A stretch of DNA of 64,000 bases from Pseudoxanthomonas sp. NC8 (GTDB lineage: Bacteria > Pseudomonadota > Gammaproteobacteria > Xanthomonadales > Xanthomonadaceae): positions 1,363,001 to 1,427,000 of the forward strand of contig CP060419.1 of assembly GCA_025232375.1 (NCBI GenBank), read 5' to 3'. Shown here one piece after another: positions 46,220 through 59,429 of the stretch. The position numbers and the translations under genes were made by a program. The notes beneath the pieces were generated by a model. The model was given only the letters and a program-made list of their open reading frames with translations. It did no database searches and was not told the origin of the DNA. The first letter of the stretch is position 1. Every line of letters starts with the position of its first letter.

Positions 46220-46228
46220 CGGCGCAGT

Positions 46229-47533
46229 TTACCGCGACGGCGTCGCGGGCCTGCGCGCAAAGCCGCGGTAGGCCGCCCAGGCCAGCAGCGCGATCACCAA
46301 GGCCGCCGACCAGGGTCTTGACCGGCGTGGAGTAGACCAGCAGGCCACAGGCCACCAGCGCACCCAGGCCGAGCACCCGCTCGCGTCGTGTCGCCGGCCG
46401 CCCGGGCGCGCCAAGCAGCAGGCTCAGTCCGGCCGCGGCATAGGCCATCACCACCGGGACCACCACCATCTCGATCAGCGTCTCGAACTGGCCGGACACG
46501 GTCGGCGAGAGGGTCAGCACGGCAAGCAGCGTCATCAGCAACGCGATGATGAACAGCCCCTGGCCCTGCGGAACCATTGGCGCGCAGGCGGCCGAACACC
46601 GCTGGCAGGAAGCCGCGCTGCGCGGCGCGCGCGCCGGACTCGCCGGTCACCAGCATCCAGCCGCCCAGCGTGCCGCTGGCCTTCAGCGCGGCGGCCGCCG
46701 CGATCACCGGCACCGCCCCAGGCCGAACATCCTGCCGGCCACCAGCGCGAACGGCGCGCCGGAATCGGCCAGTTCGGCCGCCGGCACGATGCCCATCATC
46801 AGTACCGAAGACACCAGGTAGACCACGCCGGCGATGGCGATGCCGCCGGGGTGGCGAGCGGCACGTTGCGCTCCGGGTCGTCGACCACGCCGGCGACCAT
46901 CGCGCCGGTCTCCAGGCCGACGAAGGCCCAGAAGATCGGCGCCAGCGAGTGCATGACCACGGTCAGGTCCGACTGTCCCGATACGTTGAGGCGGCGCGGT
47001 ACACGGCCGGATCGAAATAGGCCCAGCCGGCGGTGAGGATCAGCGCGACCGGCAGCAGGCCCAGCACCACGCACATCGACTGGAAGCGGGCGATCGGTCG
47101 CGGACCGAGCAGGTTGAGGGCGAACATCAGCCAGATCAGCGCGATCTGCCCGCCCCCCAGGCGCACGCCGGGGCTGTCCTCGATCGGCAGCAGGAGCACC
47201 CGGGTAGCCGAACGCGGCCACGGCGATCGCGTTGTTGCCGATCCACGAGGAGACCCAGTACATGGTCGTGGTAAGGAAGCTGGCGTCGCGGCCCAGCGAG
47301 GGCCGCACGTAGTCGTCCGGCGACCCAGGTCGGGATGGTGCCTAGTAAGGCGCGCGAAGGCGCCGCCGAGCATCATCGCCAGCACCGTGCACAGCAGCCA
47401 AGGCCAGCGCGGTGACGCCGCCGGACTTGGCCAGCGTGGCCGGCAGCAGGAAGAAGCCCGAGCCGATCATGTTGTTGGCGACCACGAAGGTCGCCAGGAC
47501 GGGACCGATCTTGGGTGCGGTGTCTGCGCTCAT
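46229..47533 (-). CDS. APC-family amino acid permease/antiporter, AdiC/CadB-like (heavily frameshifted copy)
   Basis: Inner-membrane transporter of about 12 helices. The start KIGPVLATFVVANNMIGSGFFLLPATL contains the family GSGxFLLP motif of the basic amino acid antiporter branch (shown in parts: NNMIGSGFFLLPATLAKSGG). SLAPIFWAFVGLETG and MVAGVVDDPERNVPLAT are later conserved regions. At least eight breaks, several clearly at CCAGG (47395 CCAAGG, 47345 TAAGG, 46298 CCAAGG). About 434 residues after repair. Cotranscription with mtnB suggests a role linked to methionine salvage, but its substrate is unknown. Confidence 0.8.
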
Positions 47534-47578
47534 CTGCGCCTGCTCATGGAGAGTGGAAGCCCGGAGGGTGGAAGCGAA

Positions 47579-47601
47579 GCGGCCGGCACTGGGCCGGCCG
47601 C
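47579..47601 (-). repeat. Hairpin between the two permease genes
   Basis: Perfect 9-bp arms GCGGCCGGC/GCCGGCCGC with a five-base loop in the 145-base gap between the permease genes. There is no T-run on the minus strand, so terminator activity is uncertain. Confidence 0.45.
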
Positions 47602-47678
47602 GTTGCGGGAGCGGGAACGATCCGGCGGGCACCGCGCAGCCTGCCACGCCGCGGTGCCGGCCGGGGTTCATGCCCGGA

Positions 47679-49220
47679 TCAGGCCTGCGGGCCTTCGTGG
47701 AACGGCGGCTCCGGATCGATCTTCGGGCCGTCCTGCGCGGCGTCGATGCCGCGTCCCAGATCGCTGTGCCGATAGCCGTAGAAGCGGTATACGAGCAGAC
47801 CGACGATCGCCCAGCCGAAGAACAGCGCCAGCGTGTAGACCGACAGGTTCAGGAACAGCAGCAGGCAGCCTGCGATCGCCAGCGGGCAGACCAGCCACAC
47901 CATCGGGGTGCGGAACGGACGCGGGCGGTTCGGATCGCGCTTGCGCAGGATCAGCACCGCAGCGGACACGGCCATGAACGCGAACAGGGTGCCCGAGTTG
48001 GAGATGTCGGCGAGGATGCCCACCGGGAACAACGCGGCGAACAGGGCCACGAAGCCGCCGGTGATCAGGGTGACCACGTGCGGGGTGTGGAACTTCGGGT
48101 GGACCTTGGACAGGATCGGCGGCAGCAGGCCGTCGCGCGACATGGTGAAGAAGATGCGGGTCTGGCCGTAGAGCATCATCAGGATGACCGAGGGCAGGGC
48201 GACCGCGGCGGCCAAGGCCGATCAGGTTGCCGGAGCCGGCGAAGCCCATCACCTTGAGCACGTGGGCCAGCGGTTCGCGGCTGCACACCAGCGCCTCGCT
48301 GCCCTTGCAGGCCGCGGCCAGTTCCGGGGTACCGGGGTGGATGGCCACGCCGGCGGCGTCGAACATCGGCTGGGCGCCGATCGCGCCGACCGCGCCGTAG
48401 CTGACCAGCATGTAGAACACGGTGCACACCGCGAGCGAACCGATCAGGCCGATCGGGATGTTGCGGTTCGGGTTCTTGGTTTCCTCGGCGGCGGTGGAGA
48501 CCGCGTCGAAGCCCACGTAGGCGAAAAAGATCGACGCGGCCGCGCCGAGCACGCCCACGCCGCCCATCGGGCTGCCCCAGCCGGTGGGGAAGAACGGCTG
48601 GAAGTTGGCGTCCTGCGCGGCAGGCACGGTGATGAAGATGAAGGCGGTCAGCGCGATGATCTTCACCAGCACCAGCACGGCGTTGACCTTGGCCGACTTG
48701 GAGGTGCCGATCACCAGCAGGCCGGTGACCACCAGTGCGATCAGGAAGGCCAGCAGGTTGAACGTGCCGCCGTCCATCGGGCCGGACTTGAGCGCCACTG
48801 GCAGATCGATCCCGGCGCTGGTCAGCAGGCCGTTCATGTAACCGGACCAGCCGACCGAGACGGCGCCGGCGGCCACGGCATACTCGAGTACCGGGGCCCA
48901 GCCCACGGTCCAAGCGATCGCCTCGCCCAGCACGCCGTAGGTATAGGTGTAGGCCGAGCCGGACACCGGCACCATCGAGGCCAGTTCGGAGTAGGCCAGT
49001 GCCGCTAAGGTACCGCAGACCACCGCGGCGATGACGAAGGCGATCATCATGGCCGGGCCGGCCTTCTGGCCCGCTTCGGCGGTCAGGACGAAGATGCCGG
49101 TGCCGATGATGGCGCCGATGCCCAGCATGGTGAGCTGGAAGGCGCCCAGTTGGCGCTTCAGCGATTTCTTCTCGGCCGTCTCAAGAATCTTGTCGAGCGG
49201 CTTGACGCGCCAAAAAGCAT
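47679..49220 (-). CDS. APC-family cationic amino acid transporter type permease (frameshifted copy)
   Basis: Permease of the CAT/YfnA branch with about 12 to 14 helices. The start KKSLKRQLGAFQLTMLGIGA leads to IIGTGIFVLTAEAGQKAGPA and FAYVGFDAVSTAAEETKNP, all diagnostic of this branch. Breaks lie near 49205 (start region) and 48217 (CCAGG read as CCAAGG). At 49000 ACCCTGGCG reads ACCTTAGCG, a silent Leu change. ATG 49220 is tentative because one base near 49205 must be restored. About 510 residues. Next downstream on the strand is the AdiC-like permease. Confidence 0.88.
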
Positions 49221-49363
49221 CGGATTGTCCCCTTGTTGCATAACGGAAATGCCCCGTCGTGGCCGGCGGAGCGCATGCGGCCGACCTTACCCGCATTGGC
49301 TTCCGGGGCACAAGCCGATGCGCGCGCGCGGCGATAATGGGCACCCGTTGCCCTGGATCGCCC

Positions 49364-49931
49364 ATGTCGCCGCCCCGTTCCGCAGGCCCGCCGCTGTTCC
49401 GCCACCTGCAGGAGTACGGCCTGCGCTGGCCGGCCGAGGCGGCCACCGTCGAGGACTTCCCTGGCCCTGCTGGCCGATCCGCAGGACCCGTTCGTCCGCG
49501 GCCGCCTGAGCGGGCACTTCACCGGTTCGGCCTGGGTGGTCAGCGACGACGGCCGCCGCACCCTGCTGACCCACCACCGCAAGCTGGACCGCTGGCTGCA
49601 GCCGGGCGGACATGCCGATGGCGACGCCGACCTGGCCCGGGTCGCCCTGCGCGAGGCCGAGGAGGAGACCGGCCTGCCCGGCCTGCGGCTGGAGGACGGG
49701 GCGATCTTCGACCTGGACCGGCACTGGATCCCGGAGCGCACCGGAGTGCCGGGCCACTGGCACTACGACGTGCGCTACGTGGTCCGTGCCGGCCTCGATG
49801 AGCGCTACGTGGTCAGCAGCGAGTCGCACGACCTGGCGTGGCGCGAGGTCACCATGGTGCGGGACGACCCGGGCAGCGACGTGTCGATGCGGCGCATGGC
49901 CGGGAAGTGGTTGCAGGGCCTGGCCGGCTGA
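49364..49931 (+). CDS. NUDIX hydrolase (frameshifted copy)
   Basis: Cytoplasmic pyrophosphohydrolase of unknown substrate. The NUDIX box reads GGHADGDADLARVALREAEE followed by ETGL, with all consensus Gly, Arg and Glu positions. A break near 49462 adds a C at TTCCTGG, separating the N-terminal helix region from the catalytic domain. About 188 residues. It is convergent with serA, sharing a bidirectional terminator. Confidence 0.88.
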
Positions 49932-49983
49932 AGACCGGCGGGTAAGGCAAGACGCCTGTCGGCGTGGCGGCACCGGTGAAATG

Positions 49984-50012
49984 GGAAAAGCCGGGCGATG
50001 CCCGGCTTTTCC
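49984..50012. terminator. Bidirectional terminator between NUDIX gene and serA
   Basis: Perfect stem GGAAAAGCCGGGC/GCCCGGCTTTTCC with a GAT loop. The A-rich and T-rich ends provide a U-tract in both directions. Confidence 0.85.
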
Positions 50013-50033
50013 GTCGTGCCCGCGTCGCGGCGG

Positions 50034-51276
50034 TCAGTACAGCACGCGGGTGCGCAGCGTGCCCGGGATCGCCGACAGTTCGTCCTTCAGCGCCGCGCCC
50101 TGGGCCTCGTCGGCGGCCACGTCGATCACCACGTAGCCGACCTTCGGGTCGGTGCGCAGGAACTGGCCATCGATGTTGAGCGCGTGGCGGCTGAAGATCT
50201 CGTTGATCTTCGACAGCACGCCGGGCACGTTGCGGTGGATGTGCAGCAGGCGCAGGCTGTCCTCGTGCTCGGGCAGGGTGACTTCGGGGAAGTTCACCGC
50301 CGACAGCGTGCTGCCGTTGTCGCTGTAGCGGACCAGCTTGGCCGCCACTTCTATGCCGATGTTTTCCTGCGCCTCCAGCGTGCTGCCGCCGATGTGCGGG
50401 GTCAGGATCACGTTGTCCCGGCCGATCAGCGGCGAGACGAAGGCATCGGCATTGCCCTTGGGCTCGACCGGGAACACGTCCACGGCCGCGCCGCCGACGT
50501 GGCCCGATTCCAGCGCGGCGGCCAGCGCGTCGATGTCGACCACGGTGCCGCGCGAGGCGTTGATCAGGTGCGCGCCGCGCTTCATCCCGGCGATCTGCGC
50601 GGCGGCGAACATGTTCTTCGTCGACGGCGTCTCCGGCACGTGCAGGGTGACCACGTCCGAGCGCGCCAGCAGGTCTTCCAGGCCCAGCGCGGGGCGGGCG
50701 TTGCCCAGCGAGAGCTTGGTCTCGATGTCGTGGAACAGCACGTTCATGCCCAGCGACTCGGCCAGCACGCCGACCTGGGTGCCGATGTGGCCATAACCAA
50801 TAATGCCCGGGGTCTTGCCGCGCACTTCATGGCTGCCGGCGGCCGACTTGGACCAGCCGCCGCGGTGGCACTCGGCGTTCTTCTGCGGGATGCCGCGCAT
50901 CAGCAGGACCGCCTGGGCGACCACCAGCTCGGCCACGCTGCGGGTGTTGGAATAGGGGGCGTTGAACACCGGGATGCCGGCCAGTTCGGCCGCTTCCAGG
51001 TCGACCTTGGTTGGTGCCGATGCAGAAGCAGCCGACCGCGATCAGGCGCTTGGCTTCGGCCAGCACGTCGGCCGTCAGGTAGGTGCGCGAACGGATGCCC
51101 ACGATGTGGGCTTCGGCGATGCGCCGCTTGAGCTCGTCTTCCGGCAGCGACTTCTCGTGGAACTCGATCTGCGAGTAGCCGGCCGCACGGAAGGTCTCCA
51201 CCGCGGTCTGGCTGACACCTTCCAGCAGCAATACGCGGATGTCCTGTTTCGGGTAGGAGGTCTTCTTCGGCGACAT
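50034..51276 (-). CDS. serA: D-3-phosphoglycerate dehydrogenase (frameshifted copy)
   Basis: First enzyme of serine synthesis. The NAD-binding loop is IIGYGHIGTQVG; catalytic residues are in LINASRGTVVD (Arg), the Asp/Glu stretch DVFPVEPKG and TPHIGGSTLEAQ (His). The C-terminal ACT domain (VPGVLSKINEIFSRH) is the serine feedback site, as in the E. coli form. A single break near 51010 is CCAGGTC read as CCAAGGTC. About 413 residues. Divergent from the D-2-hydroxyglutarate dehydrogenase gene. Confidence 0.96.
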
Positions 51277-51532
51277 GCGCTGCGGTGTCCGGCGGTTATG
51301 GCGAGCCGCAAACTATGCCAGATGCGCCGCCGGTTTTCCGCACTGCGGCATGGCATTTTCGATGGTTGCGCGGAACACCGTGTGCGGCGATGCGCGCCAA
51401 TCGCCGCGCGTGGAAGGTTGCCCCTGAAACAGCGGCTTTCGCAGGGGTTTCCGCCGGGCGGTCGCGCTGGACGCACCGCGCCGTGGCTGGCAGGCTAGCG
51501 GGTTCCCGCACGCACTATCCCGGCACCGTCCC

Positions 51533-52921
51533 ATGACCGATTCCCGCCTCGCAGAACTGCTGCAGTCGGCTCCCGACCTGCGCCTGAAGACCGATGCTGC
51601 CGACCTGGAGCACTACGGCCGCGACTGGACCCGGCGCTGGACCCCGGCACCGCTGGCGATCGCCCTGCCGGCGACGGTCGGGGAAGTGCAGGCGGTGGTG
51701 CGCTGGGCCAACCGCCATGGCGTGGCGGTGGTGCCCTCCGGCGGCCGCACCGGCCTGTCCGGCGGCGCGGTGGCGGCCAATGGCGAGCTGGTCCTGAGCT
51801 GGAACGGATGAACCGGGTGCTCGACTTCAACGCGGTCGACCGCACCCTGACGGTCCAGGGCGGGCATGGTCCTGGAGGCGGTGCACAACGCCGCGCGCGA
51901 GCATGGGCTGGTCTATCCGGTGGATTTCGGCGCGCGTGGCTCGTGCTCGATCGGCGGCAACATCGCCACCAATGCCGGTGGCATCCGGGTGATCCGCTAC
52001 GGCAACACCCGCGAATGGATTGCCGGGCTGACCGTGGTCACCGGCAGCGGCGAGGTGCTCGAGCTCAACCGCGCGCTGGTCAAGAACTCCAGCGGCTACG
52101 ACTTCCGCCAGCTGGTGATCGGCTCGGAAGGCACCCTCGGTGTCGTGGTCGAGGCGATCCTGCGCCTGACCGAGCCGCCGCCGCCGAGCAACGTGATGCT
52201 GCTGGCGCTGCCCTGTTCGAGGTGCTGATGCAGGTGTTCGCCGAGTTCCGCGGCCGCCTGCGCCTGGAGGCGTTCGAGTTCTTCACCGACCGCGCGCTGC
52301 GCCACGTCCTCGCCCATGGCGCGCAGAAGCCGCTGGACGAGGAGTACCCGTATTACGTGGTGACCGAATTCGCCAGTGACGATGAAGCCACCGAGGCGGC
52401 GGCGATGGCCGCGTTCGAGCACTGCATGGAGCAGGGCTGGGTCGCCGACGGCGTGATCAGCGCCAGCGAGGCGCAGGCCCAGCAGATCTGGCGCCTGCGC
52501 GAGGGCATCACCGAGGCGGTGGTAAGGTACAAGCCGTACAAGAACGACGTGTCGGTGCGGATCTCGGCGATGCCGGCGTTCCTAGCCAGACCCCAGGCCC
52601 TGCTCGGCGAGGCCTATCCGCACTTCGAGGTGGTCTGGTTCGGCCATATCGGCGACGGCAACCTGCACATCAACGTGCTCAAGCCCGACGACACTTCCGA
52701 TGCGGATTTCGTCACCCAGTGCGAGCAGGTCACCAAGCTTCTGGCGCAGGCGCTGCACGCCCATGGCGGCAGCATCTCGGCCGAGCATGGCATCGGCCTT
52801 GGTCAAGAAGCCGTACCTCGGAAGCACACGGGACGCGGTGGAGATCGCCCTGATGCGCGGGGTCAGGCAGGTGTTCGATCCCAACGGCATCCTGAATCCG
52901 GGCAAGCTGTTCGACGCCTGA
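51533..52921 (+). CDS. FAD-linked D-2-hydroxyglutarate dehydrogenase (frameshifted copy)
   Basis: Flavoenzyme of the FAD_binding_4/FAD-oxidase_C type. FAD site VVPSGGRTGLSGGAV; core SCSIGGNIATNAGGIRVIRYG and NSSGYDFRQLVIGSEGTLG (given in parts); metal and substrate site FGHIGDGNLHINVL; end DPNGILNPGK. Breaks lie near 51801 (AGCCTGGAA), 51862, 52212 and 52800 (CCTTGG). About 462 residues. Next to serA it most likely re-oxidises the D-2-hydroxyglutarate that SerA makes from 2-oxoglutarate; D-lactate dehydrogenase is the alternative. Confidence 0.85.
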
Positions 52922-53007
52922 TCGGTGACCGGGTGCCGGCGCGGTGGCCGCCGGCCGGGTTAGTCTTTGCGCACCGCCGCCAGCGCGGCAGCCACCGGCC
53001 GACTCCG

Positions 53008-53331
53008 ATGAAATCCCTCGCCATTCCCGCCTCGCTCCTGCTGTGCGCGTTCGCCTCCGCGGCCCCGGCCGGCAGCTTCGCCGGCACCACGGCGGGCAGT
53101 GCGTCCGGCGCGTCCTCCGCGGGCAGTTCCGCGTCCTCCGACAGCTCCTCGGGCGGCGACAAGAAGCTGGTCCGCGAAGCGCGCGAAGACGCGGCCGGTT
53201 TCGTCGCCAGCAACGGTAAGGTCCGCAGCGCGCGCCTGGAGGCGGCGCTGCGGGTGATGCGCGAGCAGGATCCGTCCGCGCGCGAGGCCAGCGACCTGGC
53301 GCTCGCGCGGGCGATCCTCGCCGGCGAGTGA
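53008..53331 (+). CDS. Small secreted DUF2388 protein
   Basis: A signal peptide (MKSLAIPASLLLCAFASAAP) is followed by a Ser/Gly/Ala-rich linker and the family core DKKLVREAREDAAGFVASNG and ARLEAALRVMRE. This matches the DUF2388 family of short periplasmic proteins in pseudomonads and relatives, whose function is unknown. 107 residues, intact. It is followed after 34 bases by the DUF4105 gene, which may act with it. Confidence 0.8.
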   Translation: MKSLAIPASLLLCAFASAAPAGSFAGTTAGSASGASSAGSSASSDSSSGGDKKLVREAREDAAGFVASNGKVRSARLEAALRVMREQDPSAREASDLALARAILAGE

Positions 53332-53365
53332 TCGCCTAGTTCCGCGGATCCGGCGCCCGACGGCC

Positions 53366-55192
53366 ATGTCGCGCGTTCCTGTCGCCATCGCGGCCGCGAT
53401 CCTCTGGCTGGCCTGCGGGTGGGCCGTTGCCAGCGCGCCGCAGATCCGGCTCGCCGGCGCGCTTTCGCCGGCAGAGCGCGCCGCCACCGGACAACTGCTG
53501 GAGCAGGGGCTGGCGAAACTGCCGCCGGCATGGTCGGCCGCGCTGGACCAGCCGATCGCGCTGGCCTTGGCGCGACGACCTGCCGCAGGACGTGCACGGC
53601 AATGCGAAACGCTGGTCCATCGCCCCTGGACCGGCGCCTGCTGGATGCCTGGATGGCGCGTCCGTCGGTTCCGGGCGAAGGCGATCCGGCCACGCGCGCC
53701 GCGCTGGCCGCACTGCTCCACGAACTGGCCCACCTGTACGACCGCACGCCCGCCGGTGGCCTGGCGCGCGATCCGCGCCTGCTCGACCTTGGCCGGCTGG
53801 CAGGTGGCGGCACTGGGGCCGGGCCGGCGGGCACGCAACGATTTCCGCGACCGCTCACCGGATACCTACGAGCTGGAGTCGCCGACGGAATACGTGGCGG
53901 TCAACCTCGAGCACTACCTGCTCGACCCGGACTACGCCTGCCGTCGCCCGGCACTGGCCGCGCACCTGGACGCGCATTTCGGCTGGACCCCGCCCGGTCG
54001 CGGCGCCTGCGCCGCCGGGCTGCTGTTCGTCGGCGACGAGATGCGCGTGGACGACCCGCAACGCCTGCTCGATCCGGAACGCATCCACGAGGTCGACTAC
54101 CTGCTGGCCGAGGGCAACGACCGGGCGATGAGCCTATAGGGCCACAGCATGCTGCGGCTGGTGGTGTGCGCGCCCGGCCGGCCGCGCGGGCCGGATTGCC
54201 GGCTGGACCTGCAGCACCACCTGGTGCTGTCGTTCCGCGCCTTCGTCGGCGACGTGCAGGTCTCAAGCTGGCGGGGGTTGACCGGTTCCTATCCCTCGCG
54301 GCTGTTCGCCCTGCCGCTGGGCCAGGTGATCGACGAGTACACGAAAGTAGAGGTGCGCGGCCTGCGTTCGGTGCCGCTGGCACTGTCGCGCGAGGAGATC
54401 GCCGCGCTGGCCACGCGCGCGGCACAGCTGCACTGGAGCTACGACGGGCGTTACTACTTCGTCTCCAACAACTGCGCGGTGGAGACTGGAAGCTGCTGCA
54501 CGACGCGGTGCCGCGGCTGGCTGCGCTGCCGCTGTCGAGCATCCGTCCCCATGGCCTGCTGGCGCGGTTGCGCGAAGCCGGCGCGACCGCCGAGGCGCAG
54601 GTGCCGCCCGATGCCGATGAACAGGCACGGCTCGGCTACCGGTTCGATCCGGCCAGCGCCCACTACGAGCAGATGTATGCGATCGCGCGCGCCAGCCTCC
54701 ACTTGCCGGCGGCCGACGCCGCTGCCTGGCTGGCGTTGCCGCCGGCCACGCGCGCGCCTGCGCTGCGCAGGCATGGGGCTGGAGGGCGCGGCGGCACTGC
54801 TGGTGCTGGAATCGGCGGCGCTGCGCCGGCAGGAGGCGCTGGCGCGCGACGAACTCAAGCGGCGCTGGTTGCGCGATGCGCGATTGCCGCAGGCGGCCGC
54901 CGACATCGCCGAGCCGTTGCGGGAATTCCTGCGCCTGGGCGGTGCCTTCAGCCGGCCGGCCTCGTGGCTGCACGACGTGCCCGGGTATGGCCTGCCGCAG
55001 GCGGGCGAACGCGGGGTGCTGGCCGCGCGCGTGCGTGCCGATGCCGGGTCGCGGCAGGCGCAGGCCGAAGCGCTGGAAACGGTGGCCCGGCGCTTGCTGT
55101 CGCCGGAACGCCGTGCGGCGCTGGAAGGTACCGATGCCAATGTCGCGCTGATCGGCGAGCGCCTGCGCGCGCTGGCCGGCGCCGGACCGTAG
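53366..55192 (+). CDS. Periplasmic DUF4105 (Lnb-type) protein with N-terminal HExxH motif (frameshifted copy)
   Basis: Large exported protein with a signal peptide (ILWLACGWAVASAP). The N-terminal half has LLHELAHLYDR (53719-53733 codes for HELAH), a zincin-like motif. The C-terminal half is the DUF4105/Lnb domain, in which GHSMLRLVV and SNNCAVET carry the His and Cys expected for a permuted NlpC/P60-like active site. Breaks lie near 53569, 53623, 53790, 54485 and 54775, mostly CCTGG. A false in-frame TAG lies at 54136-54138. About 605 residues when repaired. The biochemical function is unknown. Confidence 0.78.
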
Positions 55193-55230
55193 GGCGGGGC
55201 GGCAGCCTCGCCCTCGGGGGAGTGCGCGGA

Positions 55231-55796
55231 TCAGTCCGCGCGGCCGCCGAACTCGCCGGTTGTGGTGTTGACCAGGATCTTCTCGCCGGTGGTGATGTAC
55301 TCCGGGACCATGATCTCGATGCCGGTATTGAGCGTGGCCGGCTTCGGTCGCTTGGTCGCGGTGCCGCCCTTCAGTTCCGGCGGGGTCTCGACCACACCAG
55401 GATCACGTGCTGCGGCAGCTGGATCGCCACCGGCTGCTCGTCGATCACCTGCACGTAGATGCCGGTAAGGCCGTCGGTGATGTAGCCGGCGGCGTCGCCG
55501 ATCGCATCCGGATCCAGGGTGTAAGGGGTGTAGTCCTCGTCGTCCATGAACACGAACGCGTCGCCGTCCTTGTAGGAGAACGTCGCCTGGCGGCGCAGCA
55601 GTTCGACTTCGACCAGGTTGTCGTCGGAGTCGAAGCTGGCATCCAGCTTGGCACCACCCGGCACGCTGTACATGATGAAACGGAAGCGGACGTTGCCGCC
55701 GCGGCCCTGCGGCGAGCTGCGTTCGATGTCGCGGATCTGGTAGACGCCGTTGTTGTACTCGACGACGTTGCCCTTCTTGATTTCGTTGGCTCTCAT
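55231..55796 (-). CDS. yeiP: Elongation factor P-like protein EfpL/YeiP (frameshifted copy)
   Basis: Ribosome-binding EF-P paralogue that eases stalling at proline-rich motifs. The start [20 protein letters not shown] and the tip loop [11 protein letters not shown] place Arg32 where EF-P has its modified lysine, the mark of the EfpL branch. [13 protein letters not shown] is another typical block. A break near 55397 garbles ATCCTGGAGGTG. Repaired, the end reads [13 protein letters not shown] to [10 protein letters not shown], stopping at 55231. About 188 residues. It lies downstream of an SDR gene on the same strand. Confidence 0.93.
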
Positions 55797-55873
55797 GGGT
55801 GGTTCTTCGCAGGTTGGCGTGCCCGCGTGCGGCGGGCGGAGGGGATGGGCGTGTGGGGTAAGGGACGCGGGTG

Positions 55874-56646
55874 TTACTTCGGTCTTAAGGCGCGTGGCGC
55901 CATCCAGGCGGATGGTCTCGCCGTTGAGGTAGCGCGTGCGCAGGATGAAGGCGACGGTGTCGGCGAACTCTTCCGGCCGGCCCAGGCGCGACGGGAACGG
56001 GATGGTCGCGGCCAGCGAGTCCTGCACGGCCTGCGGCATGCCGTCGACCATCGGCGTCCAGAACACACCCGGGGCCACGGTCATCACCCGGATGCCGAAG
56101 CGCGACAGCTCGCGCGCCATCGGCAGGGTCATGCCGACCACGCCGCCCTTGGACGCCGAGTACGCGGCCTTGGCCGATCTGGCCTTCGTAGGCGGCGACG
56201 GAGGCGGTGTTGACGATCACCCCGCGTTCGCCGTCCTCGCCGGGCTCGTTGTGCTGGATCAGCGCCGCGGCGGCCTTGGCCACGTTGAAACTGCCGACCA
56301 GGTTGACCATCACCGTGCGGGCGAAGCCGTCCAGCGGCATCGGGCCGTCCTTGCCGAGCACGCGGCCCGAGCCGAGGATGCCGGCGCAGTTCACCGCCGT
56401 GTTGAGCCCGCCGAGGAACCCGCGCGCCGCGTCGACGGTGGCGACCACGCCGGCTTCGTCGGTCACGTCGGTGCGGAAGTAGCGGGGCTGGGTCCGCGCC
56501 CAGGTGGCGACGGCTTCGGCGCCCTTGTCGTCGTTGACGTCGAGCAGGGCGACCCTGCCGCCGTCGGCGACCAGGCGCCGGGCCACGGCGAAGCCGAGGC
56601 CGGAGACGCCGCCAGTGATGACGGCGCGGATGGAATCGGGCTGCAT
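55874..56646 (-). CDS. Short-chain dehydrogenase, 3-hydroxyacyl-CoA dehydrogenase type-2-like (frameshifted copy)
   Basis: NAD-dependent SDR. The cofactor loop is [27 protein letters not shown] the NAG motif and AAYSASKGG the YxxxK active site. The sequence resembles the HSD17B10-like enzymes of fatty or branched-chain acid breakdown. One break near 56179 is CCAGG read as CCAAGG. Near 55888, GCCTTAAGACC probably replaces GCCTGGGACC. In the raw sequence this removes the stop and lets the frame run into the EF-P-like gene; the real end is TAA at 55874. About 257 residues. Confidence 0.87.
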
Positions 56647-56737
56647 GCGCAGGTTCCGGGGAAGGCAATGGCGCCTATTGTAGGGGAGCGGGCTCCGGCA
56701 CCGGCTGCCCCGGCAATGGGGGCGAGAGCCCCGCGGC

Positions 56738-59425
<2,688 letters not shown>

Positions 59426-59429
<4 letters not shown>

